From an uncultured Granulosicoccaceae bacterium (GTDB lineage: Bacteria; Pseudomonadota; Gammaproteobacteria; Granulosicoccales; Granulosicoccaceae), in assembly GCA_938007995.1 (NCBI GenBank), contig CALLLW010000053.1, positions 19,057 through 83,056 on the forward strand: DNA of 64,000 nucleotides, given 5' to 3'. This document shows, piece after piece, positions 52,786-62,529 of this stretch. How positions within the stretch are numbered: position 1 is the first letter of the stretch; each line of letters starts with the position of its first letter. The notes under the pieces are model-generated. The model saw only the letters and a list, made by a program, of their open reading frames with translations, had not been told where the DNA came from and did no database searches. The position numbers and the translations under genes are program-made.

Positions 52786-54420
52786 ATGACTCAAACAATA
52801 GCCTCCCTGACCGTTGACAGTCTGATCAGCAACGGCATAAAGAATATATACTGTGTGCCAGGGGTTCAGAATGACCATTTCTTCAACGCCTTGTTTGATC
52901 GTCAGAACCATATCAAAGCCATTCAGACACGTCACGAACAGGGTGCGGTTTACATGGCACTGGGCGCGGCATTAGCAACCGGAAAACCTCAGGCTTTTTC
53001 AATTGTACCGGGACCTGGCTTTCTGAATGGCTGTGCCGCATTGTGCACTGCCTATGCGTTGAACGCGCCGTTGTTCGGTGTCGTCGGCCAGATACCAAAC
53101 TCCGCCATCGGTGCAGGGCTGGGCCTGCTCCACGAGATTGAAAACCAGCTCGATATTCTTAAGTCACTTTGCAAACATGCAGAACGGATAATCGATCCAG
53201 CTGTGGCGCACGCTCAGTTAAACACCGCATGGAATGAACTGAGACACGGTCGCACACGACCGGTGGGCATTGAAATCCCGGTCGATCAATGGCTGAAAGA
53301 AACACAATACACACCGGCTGATCTAGAGTTCAAAGGCACAGACCCTGGACCGCCAGACTCGCAAGCCATCAAAGCCGCGGCAAAACTAATTACACTGGCA
53401 AAAAAGCCATTGATAGCAGTTGGTTCCGGTGCGCTTTCTAACTCAGCCGCAGTATGTGAGCTCGCCACCACGATCGGTGCCGGTGTGGTAGCTTTCAGAA
53501 CCGGTCACGGCGTCATGGATGGTCGTAATCCACTGTCAATTAATATGCCGGTCGGTCATAGACTCTGGCCTGATTGTGATTTGATTATCGGCCTTGGCAC
53601 TCGATTGATCACACAGAAGAAAGACTGGGGGATAGACGACAATATAAAAATCCTGCATATCGATATCGATCAGGACAGTTTGACCAAAGTCGTACCAGCA
53701 ACACTGGGCATACATGCCGATTTAAAGCATGCACTACCCGAGTTACTGGCAGAGTTACAGTCAGGCCTGTCGCTACAACCGGATCGACAAAGCTGGCAGC
53801 AGACTATTGCGCAAACAAAATCGGCTGTTGCCAAAGAAATACATACCGAATTAGCTCCACAGATAAAGTGGCTGGATGCAATCCGCTCTGCATTACCTGA
53901 GAATGGTATATTCGTCGATGAGTTGACACAGATCGGCTATGTTTCACGCTTTGCGTTCGATGCCTACCAACCGCGCACTTTTTTGTCTACCGGTTATCAG
54001 GGTACACTCGGCTACGGCATTGCAACGGCTTTGGGAGCCGCACACGCCAGACCGGATGTTCCGGTGGTATCTATTGCAGGTGACGGCGGTGCGATGTTTA
54101 CTATTACCGAGTTAGCCACTGCGGTACATCACAATATTCCACTGAACGTAGTGGTCATGAACGACAACGCGTTTGGTAATGTCAGGGGTATTCAGCGAGA
54201 CCAGTATAACCAGCGCTACATCGCCTCTGACCTGAGCAGTCCGGACTTTGTTAAGCTCGCAGAGAGTATGGGTGTTGCTGCCACCAGAGCACTGAACCCG
54301 CAAGAATTAAACAGTCAGCTCACAGATGCAATTGATAACCCGGGGCCTAACCTGATCGAGGTTCCGGTACAGGAATTCCCTTCACCATGGAAGTACATTT
54401 TACTGCCGAAAGTCCGATGA
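52786..54420 (+). CDS. Thiamine-diphosphate-dependent enzyme (acetolactate synthase-like)
   Basis: A 544-aa ThDP enzyme of the acetolactate synthase/benzoylformate decarboxylase superfamily. The catalytic Glu is E51 in TRHEQGAVYMA. The ThDP/Mg motif is GDGGAMF followed by NDNAFGN about 23 residues later. It lacks the small regulatory subunit partner of true IlvB and is not near other ilv genes. So the substrate is some other 2-oxoacid or acyl donor. It is 61 nt after the GGDEF-EAL gene and 36 nt before the desaturase gene, and may be co-transcribed with the latter. Confidence 0.9.
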   Translation: MTQTIASLTVDSLISNGIKNIYCVPGVQNDHFFNALFDRQNHIKAIQTRHEQGAVYMALGAALATGKPQAFSIVPGPGFLNGCAALCTAYALNAPLFGVVGQIPNSAIGAGLGLLHEIENQLDILKSLCKHAERIIDPAVAHAQLNTAWNELRHGRTRPVGIEIPVDQWLKETQYTPADLEFKGTDPGPPDSQAIKAAAKLITLAKKPLIAVGSGALSNSAAVCELATTIGAGVVAFRTGHGVMDGRNPLSINMPVGHRLWPDCDLIIGLGTRLITQKKDWGIDDNIKILHIDIDQDSLTKVVPATLGIHADLKHALPELLAELQSGLSLQPDRQSWQQTIAQTKSAVAKEIHTELAPQIKWLDAIRSALPENGIFVDELTQIGYVSRFAFDAYQPRTFLSTGYQGTLGYGIATALGAAHARPDVPVVSIAGDGGAMFTITELATAVHHNIPLNVVVMNDNAFGNVRGIQRDQYNQRYIASDLSSPDFVKLAESMGVAATRALNPQELNSQLTDAIDNPGPNLIEVPVQEFPSPWKYILLPKVR

Positions 54421-54456
54421 TGAAGATCATGCCAGACTTTCAATAGAGTTGAATTC

Positions 54457-55359
54457 TTGAAATCAGAAACTAATCATCAGCAATTCCTGCGCTCTTTGAC
54501 ACATCAGCAAAAGCGCGAATTGACAAGCAAAACAAACAAGCCTGCAATCTTCAGATTGGCAGTACTGATTAGTCTGCTAACAGTCTCATCACTCGGATTA
54601 CTCAGCGAGTTGCCGTATCGCATAATACTGTTGCTGCCGCAGGCGCTATTGATCATCAGTTTGTTCCATCTGCTGCATGAGTGTATTCATGACACACCGT
54701 TTCGCACCAAGTTGTTAAACACTGCTATCGGTGCAGCGTGCGGGTTTATATTATTTTTGCCATCAGAGTGGTTTCGCTATTTTCATCGGGATCACCACCG
54801 GTATACGCAGATTGAAGGTAAAGATCCCGAGCTTGAAACAGGGAAGCCTGAATCCCGAAGTCAATGGCTGTTACACATCAGTGGTTTTCCTGTCTTTAAG
54901 TCATTGCTCACTGTTATTGCACAGTGCGCTGCCGGCAACATCAGCTGGCGTTATGTTCCCGAGAGTACAAAGCCTTTGGTGACAAAACAGGCTTGTATAA
55001 TGCTGGCAGGTTATATCACACTGATTTGTTGTTCTTTATTGCTGAGTAGTACGGCATTATTGACTTTGTGGATTTTGCCTTTGATTATTGGTCAGCCGTT
55101 TCTGCGCCTGTATCTATTGGCCGAACACACGCTTTGTCAAAACACCGACAACATGTTTTTAAACACTCGAACCGTACTGAGCAACCCGGTAGTTCGCTGG
55201 TTTACCTGGAATATGCCGTTTCATACAGAACATCATGTGTATCCGGCGGTGCCATTTCATCATTTACCCGCTTTACACAAAAACATGAATCGCTTTCTGG
55301 CGCACACCAACCAGAGTTACAGCGAGTTTAATAAACATTACTACGACTCGCTGAAGTAA
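54457..55359 (+). CDS. Fatty acid desaturase family protein
   Basis: A 300-aa membrane di-iron enzyme. The three His boxes are H74-E-C-I-H78, H110-R-D-H-H114 and HTEHH near residue 257. Four hydrophobic stretches flank them. Such enzymes desaturate or hydroxylate acyl chains or carotenoid-type substrates. It starts at TTG 54457 with a GAG eight bases upstream; this rare start should be checked. The short length resembles bacterial FADS-type proteins. Confidence 0.88.
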   Translation: MKSETNHQQFLRSLTHQQKRELTSKTNKPAIFRLAVLISLLTVSSLGLLSELPYRIILLLPQALLIISLFHLLHECIHDTPFRTKLLNTAIGAACGFILFLPSEWFRYFHRDHHRYTQIEGKDPELETGKPESRSQWLLHISGFPVFKSLLTVIAQCAAGNISWRYVPESTKPLVTKQACIMLAGYITLICCSLLLSSTALLTLWILPLIIGQPFLRLYLLAEHTLCQNTDNMFLNTRTVLSNPVVRWFTWNMPFHTEHHVYPAVPFHHLPALHKNMNRFLAHTNQSYSEFNKHYYDSLK

Positions 55360-55382
55360 GTGGCCCGTTCGCTGGTGAGCCA

Positions 55383-56504
55383 CTAGGTTAGCGCACCGGT
55401 ACCACGCAGTTTCCTGATCTCTGCCTTATCGATGCCCAACGACTGCAACACTCTGTCAGTGTTAGCGCCTTGTGCTACCGCGCGGGTCGGTTGGGCAGCA
55501 GGCGTTCGATCAAACCTGGGGGCAGGTGTTGCTTCAAACCGGTCATTGCAAAACACGCCCCGCTCCCTGTTGTGCTCGTGAGCAGTCGCTTCATCAAAAT
55601 CAAGTACCGGTGAAACACAGGCATCTGTGTTTTCAAAAATACGTGTCCACGCGTCTCTGGTTTTTGACTGAAACAGGGCTTCATAACGTTTATGCATTTC
55701 CGGCCAGTGCTGTTGATCGTGCTGTATATCGGTATCTGATTCCGGCAAGCCGGCGAGCGCCAGAAACAACTTAAAAAACTGCGGTTCTATCGCGCCAACT
55801 GCCATGTGTAGATTATCTGCAGTGCGATAACATCGGTAATAAGGCGCACCACCATCAAGCATGTTGCTCTGCCTATGCAATGACCACCGATTGTTGTGGA
55901 ATAGGTTCTGTATAAACCCCATCACCGACGGCACACCGTCAATCATGGCTGCATCAATCACCTGCCCCTTGCCTGACAAATTTCTTTCATGCAACGCGGC
56001 AAGCACGCCCATGACCAGAAACATGGCACCGCCGGCATAGTCGGCAACCAGATTCAGTGGCGGCACTGGCGGCGCACCTTTTGAACCGATAGCATTCAGC
56101 GCACCAGTCAACGCAAGGTAGTTGATGTCGTGCCCTGCACATTGGCTCAAAGGCCCCTGCTGTCCCCAACCGGTCATGCGGCCATAAATAAGCGCACTGT
56201 TAACCTGGTGGCAGTCATCCGGTCCGATGTTGAGTTTTTCCATCACCCCCGGTCGGAAACCTTCGATCAGCATGTCAGCCGTCTCAAGCAGACGCAGCAA
56301 AATACGTGACCCTTCACCATGCTTAAGATTGATCGCCACGGACTGCTTGTTGCGCCGATTGATGTCATCGGTGGCAGTAGTGGTGCTTTTACGATCAATG
56401 ATGATTACCTTCGCACCCAGATCTGCCATCAGCTGACCTGCCAACGGCACCGGACCGATAGCACCCATCTCGATTACGGTAAGGCCGGTAAGCGGTCCGC
56501 TCAT
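55383..56504 (-). CDS. CaiB/BaiF-family CoA-transferase
   Basis: A 373-aa family III CoA-transferase (formyl-CoA transferase/alpha-methylacyl-CoA racemase group). It moves CoA between carboxylic acids or epimerises a 2-methylacyl-CoA. Landmarks are LTGLTVIEMGAIGPVPLAGQ, the NRRNKQSVAINLKHGEG segment, and GQVIDAAMIDGVPS with the Asp-containing active-site loop. It is the last gene of a minus-strand operon after the Rieske oxygenase (44 nt) and ProV. In that setting it may activate or racemise a carnitine- or betaine-like acid, as CaiB does in carnitine metabolism. Confidence 0.9.
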   Translation of the reverse strand: MSGPLTGLTVIEMGAIGPVPLAGQLMADLGAKVIIIDRKSTTTATDDINRRNKQSVAINLKHGEGSRILLRLLETADMLIEGFRPGVMEKLNIGPDDCHQVNSALIYGRMTGWGQQGPLSQCAGHDINYLALTGALNAIGSKGAPPVPPLNLVADYAGGAMFLVMGVLAALHERNLSGKGQVIDAAMIDGVPSVMGFIQNLFHNNRWSLHRQSNMLDGGAPYYRCYRTADNLHMAVGAIEPQFFKLFLALAGLPESDTDIQHDQQHWPEMHKRYEALFQSKTRDAWTRIFENTDACVSPVLDFDEATAHEHNRERGVFCNDRFEATPAPRFDRTPAAQPTRAVAQGANTDRVLQSLGIDKAEIRKLRGTGALT

Positions 56505-56548
56505 GCATTTACCGCGCTAACAAAATAATGAAACACAAGTCTGACCGC

Positions 56549-57691
56549 TCAGGTAATGGCTTTTTGAACCAGGCGATGAAAATGGTGCAGCGCATGCTCG
56601 CCACGACCCGATCGGTCATCATCGACAATTAGCGGCCCTTGTGAATACCCTTTCGACCCGAGACCACGCTGCACGCTTTCACACAGGGCAATATCTTCAG
56701 GCACTAAAACACCGGCTGTGTAGTCAGCGCGGTTTTGATCGAACTCACCGCTGACACTGAGTGACGGGCCGGTAAAGTCGGTTTGTGTTAGTGACAATGG
56801 CCTGATCACAGAAATATTCAGCTCTTCTGTACCGGGCAATACATTGAACGTGGTGTTCGGCCACAAATACCAGAATACGGAATTCATCACAGGTGCTTTG
56901 TCATCAACTTTATAGGCCGTGTTATCTTTGCGAATGTCTCCACCGATCTGACGCGACCATAAACCGAAGGTTTCGTGCTGATAGCTATCCATACAAATTA
57001 AATTGGCAAAGGCTTTGTGTGCATGATCGCAGTGATAGCATTCAACATAGTTATCTACCACTACTTTCCAGCCCGCGTTTATCAGGGATTCACCAAGCAA
57101 TCCCTCGGTGGGTACTTTAAGGTCATCAAAATACGGGATGCGGCTTCGGACATCAGCTTCAAGATCGGCTGCAAGCTCACTCAGAGGTGTTGCGGTATCA
57201 TCAAGGTTGATAAAAATACAATTGAGAAACTGCTCAACACGTACCTGCTTTAACGAATAATCAGCCTTGTTAAAACCGGGGCGATTCTGTGCCCGTGGCG
57301 CACCTCTCAACTGCCCTTCTGTTTCAAATGCCCAGGCGTGATACGGGCACACAATAACACTCTTAACGTTGCCACTGCCGGCAGGCAGTAATTCGTGTGC
57401 ACGGTGCTGACACACGTTGTAAAACGCTCTCAGTTCATTGTCTTTACCCATCATGACAAACAGGTTCTGATCACAGATCTGCACGGTGACATAATCACCC
57501 GGCTTTTCAAAGGCCGTTCTATGCGCCACAAACTGCCAGGTGCGATAGAAAATATTTTGCTTTTCTATCTCATAAACTTCGGCATCGGTATAAAAAAATG
57601 ACGGTAATGTAAAGGATTGCTGCGCTGATTCAACCAGTGGCTTTTCGAAGTCACTCAGACGCTGGCTTAACTGTTGTTCTCTATCAGACAT
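56549..57691 (-). CDS. Rieske non-haem iron oxygenase, carnitine/betaine monooxygenase-like
   Basis: A 380-aa oxygenase alpha subunit. The Rieske cluster ligands are C94-x-H96 and C115-x2-H118. The mononuclear iron site is H220 and H225, with E217 three residues before H220, where aromatic-ring enzymes have Asp. A Glu there is known from carnitine monooxygenase CntA and related quaternary-ammonium oxygenases. Its reductase partner (CntB/GbcB-like) is not seen in the window. The gene lies 37 nt after proV and 44 nt before the CaiB/BaiF gene, an arrangement that points to breakdown of an imported quaternary amine. Confidence 0.85.
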   Translation of the reverse strand: MSDREQQLSQRLSDFEKPLVESAQQSFTLPSFFYTDAEVYEIEKQNIFYRTWQFVAHRTAFEKPGDYVTVQICDQNLFVMMGKDNELRAFYNVCQHRAHELLPAGSGNVKSVIVCPYHAWAFETEGQLRGAPRAQNRPGFNKADYSLKQVRVEQFLNCIFINLDDTATPLSELAADLEADVRSRIPYFDDLKVPTEGLLGESLINAGWKVVVDNYVECYHCDHAHKAFANLICMDSYQHETFGLWSRQIGGDIRKDNTAYKVDDKAPVMNSVFWYLWPNTTFNVLPGTEELNISVIRPLSLTQTDFTGPSLSVSGEFDQNRADYTAGVLVPEDIALCESVQRGLGSKGYSQGPLIVDDDRSGRGEHALHHFHRLVQKAIT

Positions 57692-57728
57692 GTGCGCTTC
57701 CTATACCGTGTTCTTCATATCTTACTGT

Positions 57729-58760
57729 TCAGGTCGTACTTTTCATGGACTTCATAACAATGGCTCTGTCAACGGTGCCCAGCACTGTGCCGGAATCATC
57801 GACCACTGCAACCGGTTGATCAGTGTCTGCAACCAGATCAATCAGGCTTTCTATCTTGGCATTGAAAGGTACAGTAGATGAATAGGTGTTTGTAGTTTGA
57901 GGCTCTAACGGGCGCATCACTTTTCCAGCAGACAGGACTTTATAACGTGGGACATCCTCGGTGAAATCAGCCACATAGCTATCCGCGGGGTCAGCAACAA
58001 TCTCCTCCGGTGTACCCATTTGTGAGATGGCACCATCGCGCATAATCATTATGTGGTCACCCATTTTTATCGCTTCCTGAAAATCATGAGTAATAAACAC
58101 CATGGTTTTCTTTAGCGTTGATTGCAGGCTCAGCAGCTCATCCTGCATTTCACGGCGTATTAACGGATCAAGAGCCGAGAACGGTTCATCAAACAACAGA
58201 ATCTCTGGCTCCACAGCCATTGCTCTGGCAAGGCCCACCCGTTGCTGCATACCACCGGATAGCTCACGCGGGTAATGCTCTGCCCAGCCATCCAGACCAA
58301 CAAGGTCAATGAACTCCATGGCCTTTTCAAGCCTTGCCTGACGGCGTTCGCCGCGCACTTCGAGCCCGTAGGCAACGTTATCCAGCACCGTACGATGCGG
58401 GAACAAACCAAAGTGCTGAAACACCATGGCCATCTTGTGGCGCCGAAGGTCTTTTAATTCACGCTGCGAGACCGAGGTGATATCGCGGTTATCTATCAGC
58501 ACCTGCCCTGCGGTGGGATCAATCAATCGGGATAATGTTCGCACCAGTGTTGACTTACCGGAGCCTGATAAGCCCATCACTACAAAGGTTTCACCCTCCT
58601 GCACCGAGAAGCTGACATCTCTGACTGCCACCACGTGTCCTGTGGCCTGCTGTATCTCACTGCGCGCCAGGCTGCGGTCAATTTGATCGAGGGTTTTCTC
58701 CGGGTGCGGCCCGAATAATTTCCAGATGGAGTTACAGCGAATTTTCGGCTCTGACGGCAT
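57729..58760 (-). CDS. proV: Betaine/proline ABC transporter ATP-binding protein ProV
   Basis: A 343-aa ABC ATPase with tandem CBS domains. Walker A is GLSGSGKST, the signature is [14 protein letters not shown], and Walker B ([13 protein letters not shown]) follows, then a conserved [13 protein letters not shown] switch. The CBS pair at about 280-340 senses ionic strength in osmoregulated ProV/OpuAA. Unusually, the permease and binding-protein genes are on the other strand. ProV instead heads the operon with the Rieske oxygenase and CoA-transferase, so nutrient use may be its main role here. Confidence 0.93.
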   Translation of the reverse strand: MPSEPKIRCNSIWKLFGPHPEKTLDQIDRSLARSEIQQATGHVVAVRDVSFSVQEGETFVVMGLSGSGKSTLVRTLSRLIDPTAGQVLIDNRDITSVSQRELKDLRRHKMAMVFQHFGLFPHRTVLDNVAYGLEVRGERRQARLEKAMEFIDLVGLDGWAEHYPRELSGGMQQRVGLARAMAVEPEILLFDEPFSALDPLIRREMQDELLSLQSTLKKTMVFITHDFQEAIKMGDHIMIMRDGAISQMGTPEEIVADPADSYVADFTEDVPRYKVLSAGKVMRPLEPQTTNTYSSTVPFNAKIESLIDLVADTDQPVAVVDDSGTVLGTVDRAIVMKSMKSTT

Positions 58761-58874
58761 GCACGAGTCTCTTTGGAATCGTCTTCAGGGTAGCTAGATT
58801 ACGATAATGTATCAGCACCGGATTGGCGATGCGCTATTCAGCGCGCCACGGTAGGAAAATCATTATAGGTTGGT

Positions 58875-61133
58875 GTGGCCTCCAGTCTGGCCGGCAGCTT
58901 TGCCTGCAACTGTAAAATACCACTGCATCGCCGTGACGAATCTGTCAGGTCGCAACAACGATTGCTAAAAAGCGCTATCGCACCGTACCATGCAGTTGTT
59001 CTGGCAAAGGTTAAGCGGCTCATTAATTCTACAAATGTCACACCGATAGCGCTGCGTCAGGGATTGTTCTCTTACCGCGGCTACAACCTGACGATTCCGG
59101 TCTATATCGCACTGGGGCTGCTACTGTCTGTGGCGTTGTACTCTGTCACCGCCAACCGCTTTCCGTTCCCACAACAGATCATTGATGGGTTTGCCTTTGC
59201 CGACTGGGTTAATGACGGGCGCTCGTGGCTGGAAGACAACCTCAAAACCTACACCAGGGCAATTGCTGAAGTAGTCAAGGTACCACTTGAATGGCTTGAA
59301 GAAACCCTCTGGGTGCTGCCATGGACAGTAGTGTTGTTGCTGTTGGTTATTCCAGCGCTGGCTTACGGTGGCCTCAAGCTCGGCTTGCTGACATTTTTTG
59401 GCGTACTGTTCTGGGGCATGGTCGATATGTGGTACGAGGCAATGTCCACCCTCAGCCTGATGACTGTGTCTGTTGCATTCTCTGCATTACTTGGTGTGAT
59501 ACTCGGCATCATTGCATCACAGAGCGATCGTTTTGAATCGCTGATAAAACCGGTACTCGATACCATGCAAACCATGCCGGCTTTTGTCTATCTGATACCG
59601 GCTATTTTCTTTTTCGGTGTTGGCGCGACGCCAGCCGCCATGGCGATTATCATCTATGCGTTGCCACCTGCAGTCAGACTGACCAATCTCGGTATACGTC
59701 AGGTACCAGCAAGCATGGTTGAAGCGGCACAGAGCTTTGGTTCGAGCCGATTACAGATGTTGTTTAAGGTAAAACTGCCGCAGGCGTTACCTTCAATCAT
59801 GCTTGGCGTTAATCAGTGCATCATGATGGGGCTTGGCCTTGCAGTACTGGCGGTGTTTATCGGTGGCGGCGGGCTCGGTGAACAAATCTGGAAGGCACTG
59901 ACAAGGCTTAAAGTTGGCTGGGCATTTGAAGGCGGTATCAGCATTGTATTTATGGCGATAATCTTTGACCGCTTAAGCTATGCAATCAGCGGCGTGGGTA
60001 AAGACAAGACCCGACAACCTGACACCAGATTCCGTTTGCTGCCACAAAAATGGGATCAAAACTCTGTGGCAAGATCGTTAGAACGCCCGCTTGACTCCTT
60101 GTGCCAGTTATACCACTCAGCAGCCGGCAAACTCACCGGCAGCATAACCACACCACTGCACTTTGTGATCCCGGGGCTTGCCGCTGCACTACAAAAAAGA
60201 CCGTTGTTTTTGCCCGGCATACTGATCATCGTTATCACCTACTTTGTCGCATCACAGTTTAATTGGATGAGTAGTTTTCCAGCCTGGCTGGAGCTGTCGC
60301 TACGCGACCCGATAGACTATGCGATCGACTGGCTAACAGTTAACCCGACTTTCATTGGCATCACGCAGGGCATACGCTCCACCGTCTTTTTATATCTGCT
60401 CAACCCGCTGGATTCATTTTTAAGCGGACTGCCATGGTGGTATGTGATGGCGATGCTTGGCTTGATTGTATGGAAATCAACCACGCTGCGGTTTGCAATC
60501 ACGACCACGGCATTCCTGCTGTTTCTGGCCGCCGCAGGCTTGTGGGAAATATCCATGTTTACTCTGGCCGGCACATCGGTGTCAGTACTGATTTGTATGC
60601 TGTTTGGCGTACCATTGGGGATCGTTGCAGCCTACTCAAAACCGGTGGATGCGGTACTGCGTCCGATACTCGACGCCATGCAGACGCTACCGGCTTTTGT
60701 CTACCTGATCCCTGCATTGTTTTTCTTTGGTGGCAACAAGACCACGGCAGTGATAGCCACTGTGATCTATGCGATTCCGCCGGTAATCCGGCTAACCACA
60801 CTCGGTCTGAAGCAACTGCCAGCCGAAGTCAACGAAGTCGCCGGCTCGTTCGGGTCAGGCACTCTGCAAACACTCTTCAAGGTCAAGCTGCCAATGGCCT
60901 CGCCCTCCATCATGTTGGGGTTGAATCAGGCAGTCGTGTTTGCGCTGGCGATGCAGGCCATCACACCGCTTGTCGCCGGGCTCGGGCTCGGCAAAGAAGT
61001 CTACAACGCAATGAACTCCGCAGATCTTGGCCAGGGCCTGACTGCCGGGATCGGTATTGTGCTGCTGACGATCATGCTGGATCGCCTGACGCAGGGATGG
61101 ACCAGAAATCAACGGCGAGCGCTGGGTTTGTGA
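58875..61133 (+). CDS. proW: Double-domain ABC transporter permease (ProW-like fusion)
   Basis: A 752-aa membrane protein with two copies of the ProW-type permease domain in one chain. Each copy has a near-identical block: ALPPAVRLTNLGIRQVPASM in the first half and AIPPVIRLTTLGLKQLPAEV in the second, each after a DTMQTMPAFVYLIPA-like helix. Two copies in one polypeptide would form the transmembrane dimer on its own. The start is uncertain: GTG 58875 gives a polar 70-residue lead that may be leader, and a downstream start is possible. It is divergent from proV across 114 nt, so the transporter genes are split between two operons. Confidence 0.92.
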   Translation: MASSLAGSFACNCKIPLHRRDESVRSQQRLLKSAIAPYHAVVLAKVKRLINSTNVTPIALRQGLFSYRGYNLTIPVYIALGLLLSVALYSVTANRFPFPQQIIDGFAFADWVNDGRSWLEDNLKTYTRAIAEVVKVPLEWLEETLWVLPWTVVLLLLVIPALAYGGLKLGLLTFFGVLFWGMVDMWYEAMSTLSLMTVSVAFSALLGVILGIIASQSDRFESLIKPVLDTMQTMPAFVYLIPAIFFFGVGATPAAMAIIIYALPPAVRLTNLGIRQVPASMVEAAQSFGSSRLQMLFKVKLPQALPSIMLGVNQCIMMGLGLAVLAVFIGGGGLGEQIWKALTRLKVGWAFEGGISIVFMAIIFDRLSYAISGVGKDKTRQPDTRFRLLPQKWDQNSVARSLERPLDSLCQLYHSAAGKLTGSITTPLHFVIPGLAAALQKRPLFLPGILIIVITYFVASQFNWMSSFPAWLELSLRDPIDYAIDWLTVNPTFIGITQGIRSTVFLYLLNPLDSFLSGLPWWYVMAMLGLIVWKSTTLRFAITTTAFLLFLAAAGLWEISMFTLAGTSVSVLICMLFGVPLGIVAAYSKPVDAVLRPILDAMQTLPAFVYLIPALFFFGGNKTTAVIATVIYAIPPVIRLTTLGLKQLPAEVNEVAGSFGSGTLQTLFKVKLPMASPSIMLGLNQAVVFALAMQAITPLVAGLGLGKEVYNAMNSADLGQGLTAGIGIVLLTIMLDRLTQGWTRNQRRALGL

Positions 61134-61397
61134 TTCGCGCCGAGATCAGTGCTTCTGTACGCTTGCCAGTAAAACCGTGTACCCGCCCTATGCGCACAAC
61201 CTCGCATACAACACGAGTCGGACGCGTTTGGCTATCGACAGGCTGGCTGGCGCATGGTTTACTGCTTTATGGCATCTGAATCCAACCGATCAGAGTCCAA
61301 CGTCACGCCGAGAAATGCACATTTGATTTACGCGTGGGCATCTGACTGGTACTCAGTTGGAGAGGTGTCGAAAGAACCAAACAATAGAGAGGAAATT

Positions 61398-62336
61398 ATG
61401 CAATTCAAACAAGTAACCACTACAGCCGCTGGCGCCCTCGCCCTGTGCCTGACTACTGCAGGCCCGACCCAGGCCGCGGGTATACTGAATTCAGCAGTAA
61501 ATGACTGGACCGGTGGTGCGGTGATGTGCGAGATCGTCCACCAGATTGTTGAAAAGGAAATGGACTTTAAAGTGAAGCGCATTGTGATGCCTTCGGGTCC
61601 CGGTCGCGATGAGGCGATCAAAAGCGGCGACCTTGACTACGGTTGCGAGCTCTGGCCTTCCTATTCCACTTCCAATACGCAGTATGTTGAAGAGTTCGGT
61701 GGTGACGGCTCGATCGTCAAGTTGGGTGATTCCGGTGTGGTTGGCGTATCCAGCTACTACGTGCCCCGTTATATGGTTGAAGGTGATGACGCTCTGGCAC
61801 CGGATTTAAAAACCTGGGAAGACATGAACCAGTATGCCGATCTGTTCAAAACGCTTGAAACGGGTGACAAGGGCCGGTTGCTCGGTTGCCCGGCGGCTTC
61901 CTGGCAGTGCGAAGACAGCAAGCGCATGGAAATGCTCGGCCTCAACTATGAAGCCGTTGAACTGGGTTCAGAAGCCGCTCACTGGGCAGAAATGCAGGCA
62001 GCCTACAAGCGTCAGGAGCCGTTCATCGCTTACGCCTGGGAGCCACACTGGATTCACGCGGCACTGGACCTGGTTGCCGTCGAGCTGCCTGAGCATTCGG
62101 CAGACCAATGGCCAGCTACCGGATGGGCGCTTGATGTCACCTACAACTATGGCAACCCCGAGTTCGTTGAGAAGAACCCGGACATCGCAGAGCTCATCAC
62201 CAACTTCGAGCTGACCAACGATATGCAGGCGCCTTTGATTCTGGCAATTGATGTTGATGGCCGGGATATGGAAGATGTCGCCAGCGAATGGCTGGATGAA
62301 AACGAAGACACATGGAAAGCCTGGCTGCCAAAGTAA
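61398..62336 (+). CDS. proX: Betaine/quaternary-amine ABC substrate-binding protein
   Basis: A 312-aa periplasmic binding protein of the ProX/OpuAC family. Residues 1-24 are the signal peptide (ending PTQAA). Conserved Trp and Tyr residues for cation-pi binding of a trimethylammonium head are visible: WTGGAVMCEIV, LDYGCELWPSYS and YAWEPHWIHAAL. The ATG at 61398 follows GAGAGGAAATT, a strong ribosome-binding site; an upstream in-frame start is not needed. It is 264 nt after the permease gene, and a strong terminator ends the operon. Confidence 0.92.
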   Translation: MQFKQVTTTAAGALALCLTTAGPTQAAGILNSAVNDWTGGAVMCEIVHQIVEKEMDFKVKRIVMPSGPGRDEAIKSGDLDYGCELWPSYSTSNTQYVEEFGGDGSIVKLGDSGVVGVSSYYVPRYMVEGDDALAPDLKTWEDMNQYADLFKTLETGDKGRLLGCPAASWQCEDSKRMEMLGLNYEAVELGSEAAHWAEMQAAYKRQEPFIAYAWEPHWIHAALDLVAVELPEHSADQWPATGWALDVTYNYGNPEFVEKNPDIAELITNFELTNDMQAPLILAIDVDGRDMEDVASEWLDENEDTWKAWLPK

Positions 62337-62355
62337 TATAATCAGGTTGAGCGAT

Positions 62356-62386
62356 AAAAGAGCCGCGCTGGTCGCGGCTCTTTTTT
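62356..62386 (+). terminator. Intrinsic terminator after proX
   Basis: A 12-bp perfect stem (62356-62367 with 62373-62384, loop of 5) followed by a T-run ending at 62386. It lies 20 nt after the proX stop and closes the permease-proX operon. Confidence 0.95.
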
Positions 62387-62459
62387 ATTGAGGCTGTTGA
62401 TGTGCCGGGCAGATTTGCAAATGATGCTGCCGATAACTCGCCAATTGACCCCCATTTAC

Positions 62460-62492
62460 TGGCAATAAACTGGCAATAAACTGGCAGAATGC
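62460..62492. repeat. 11-bp direct repeats flanked by TTGACC motifs
   Basis: Two perfect copies of TGGCAATAAAC (62460-62470, 62471-62481) and a diverged third copy at 62482-62492. The stretch is bounded by CAATTGACCCCC (62452-62453 region) and AATAATTGACC downstream. It lies in the gap between the terminator after proX and the sugar-kinase gene. It resembles the multiple short repeats at ends of IS21-type elements, but no transposase is present. Confidence 0.6.
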
Positions 62493-62529
62493 CGTCAATA
62501 ATTGACCTCTACTCTGAAGAGATAAGATC

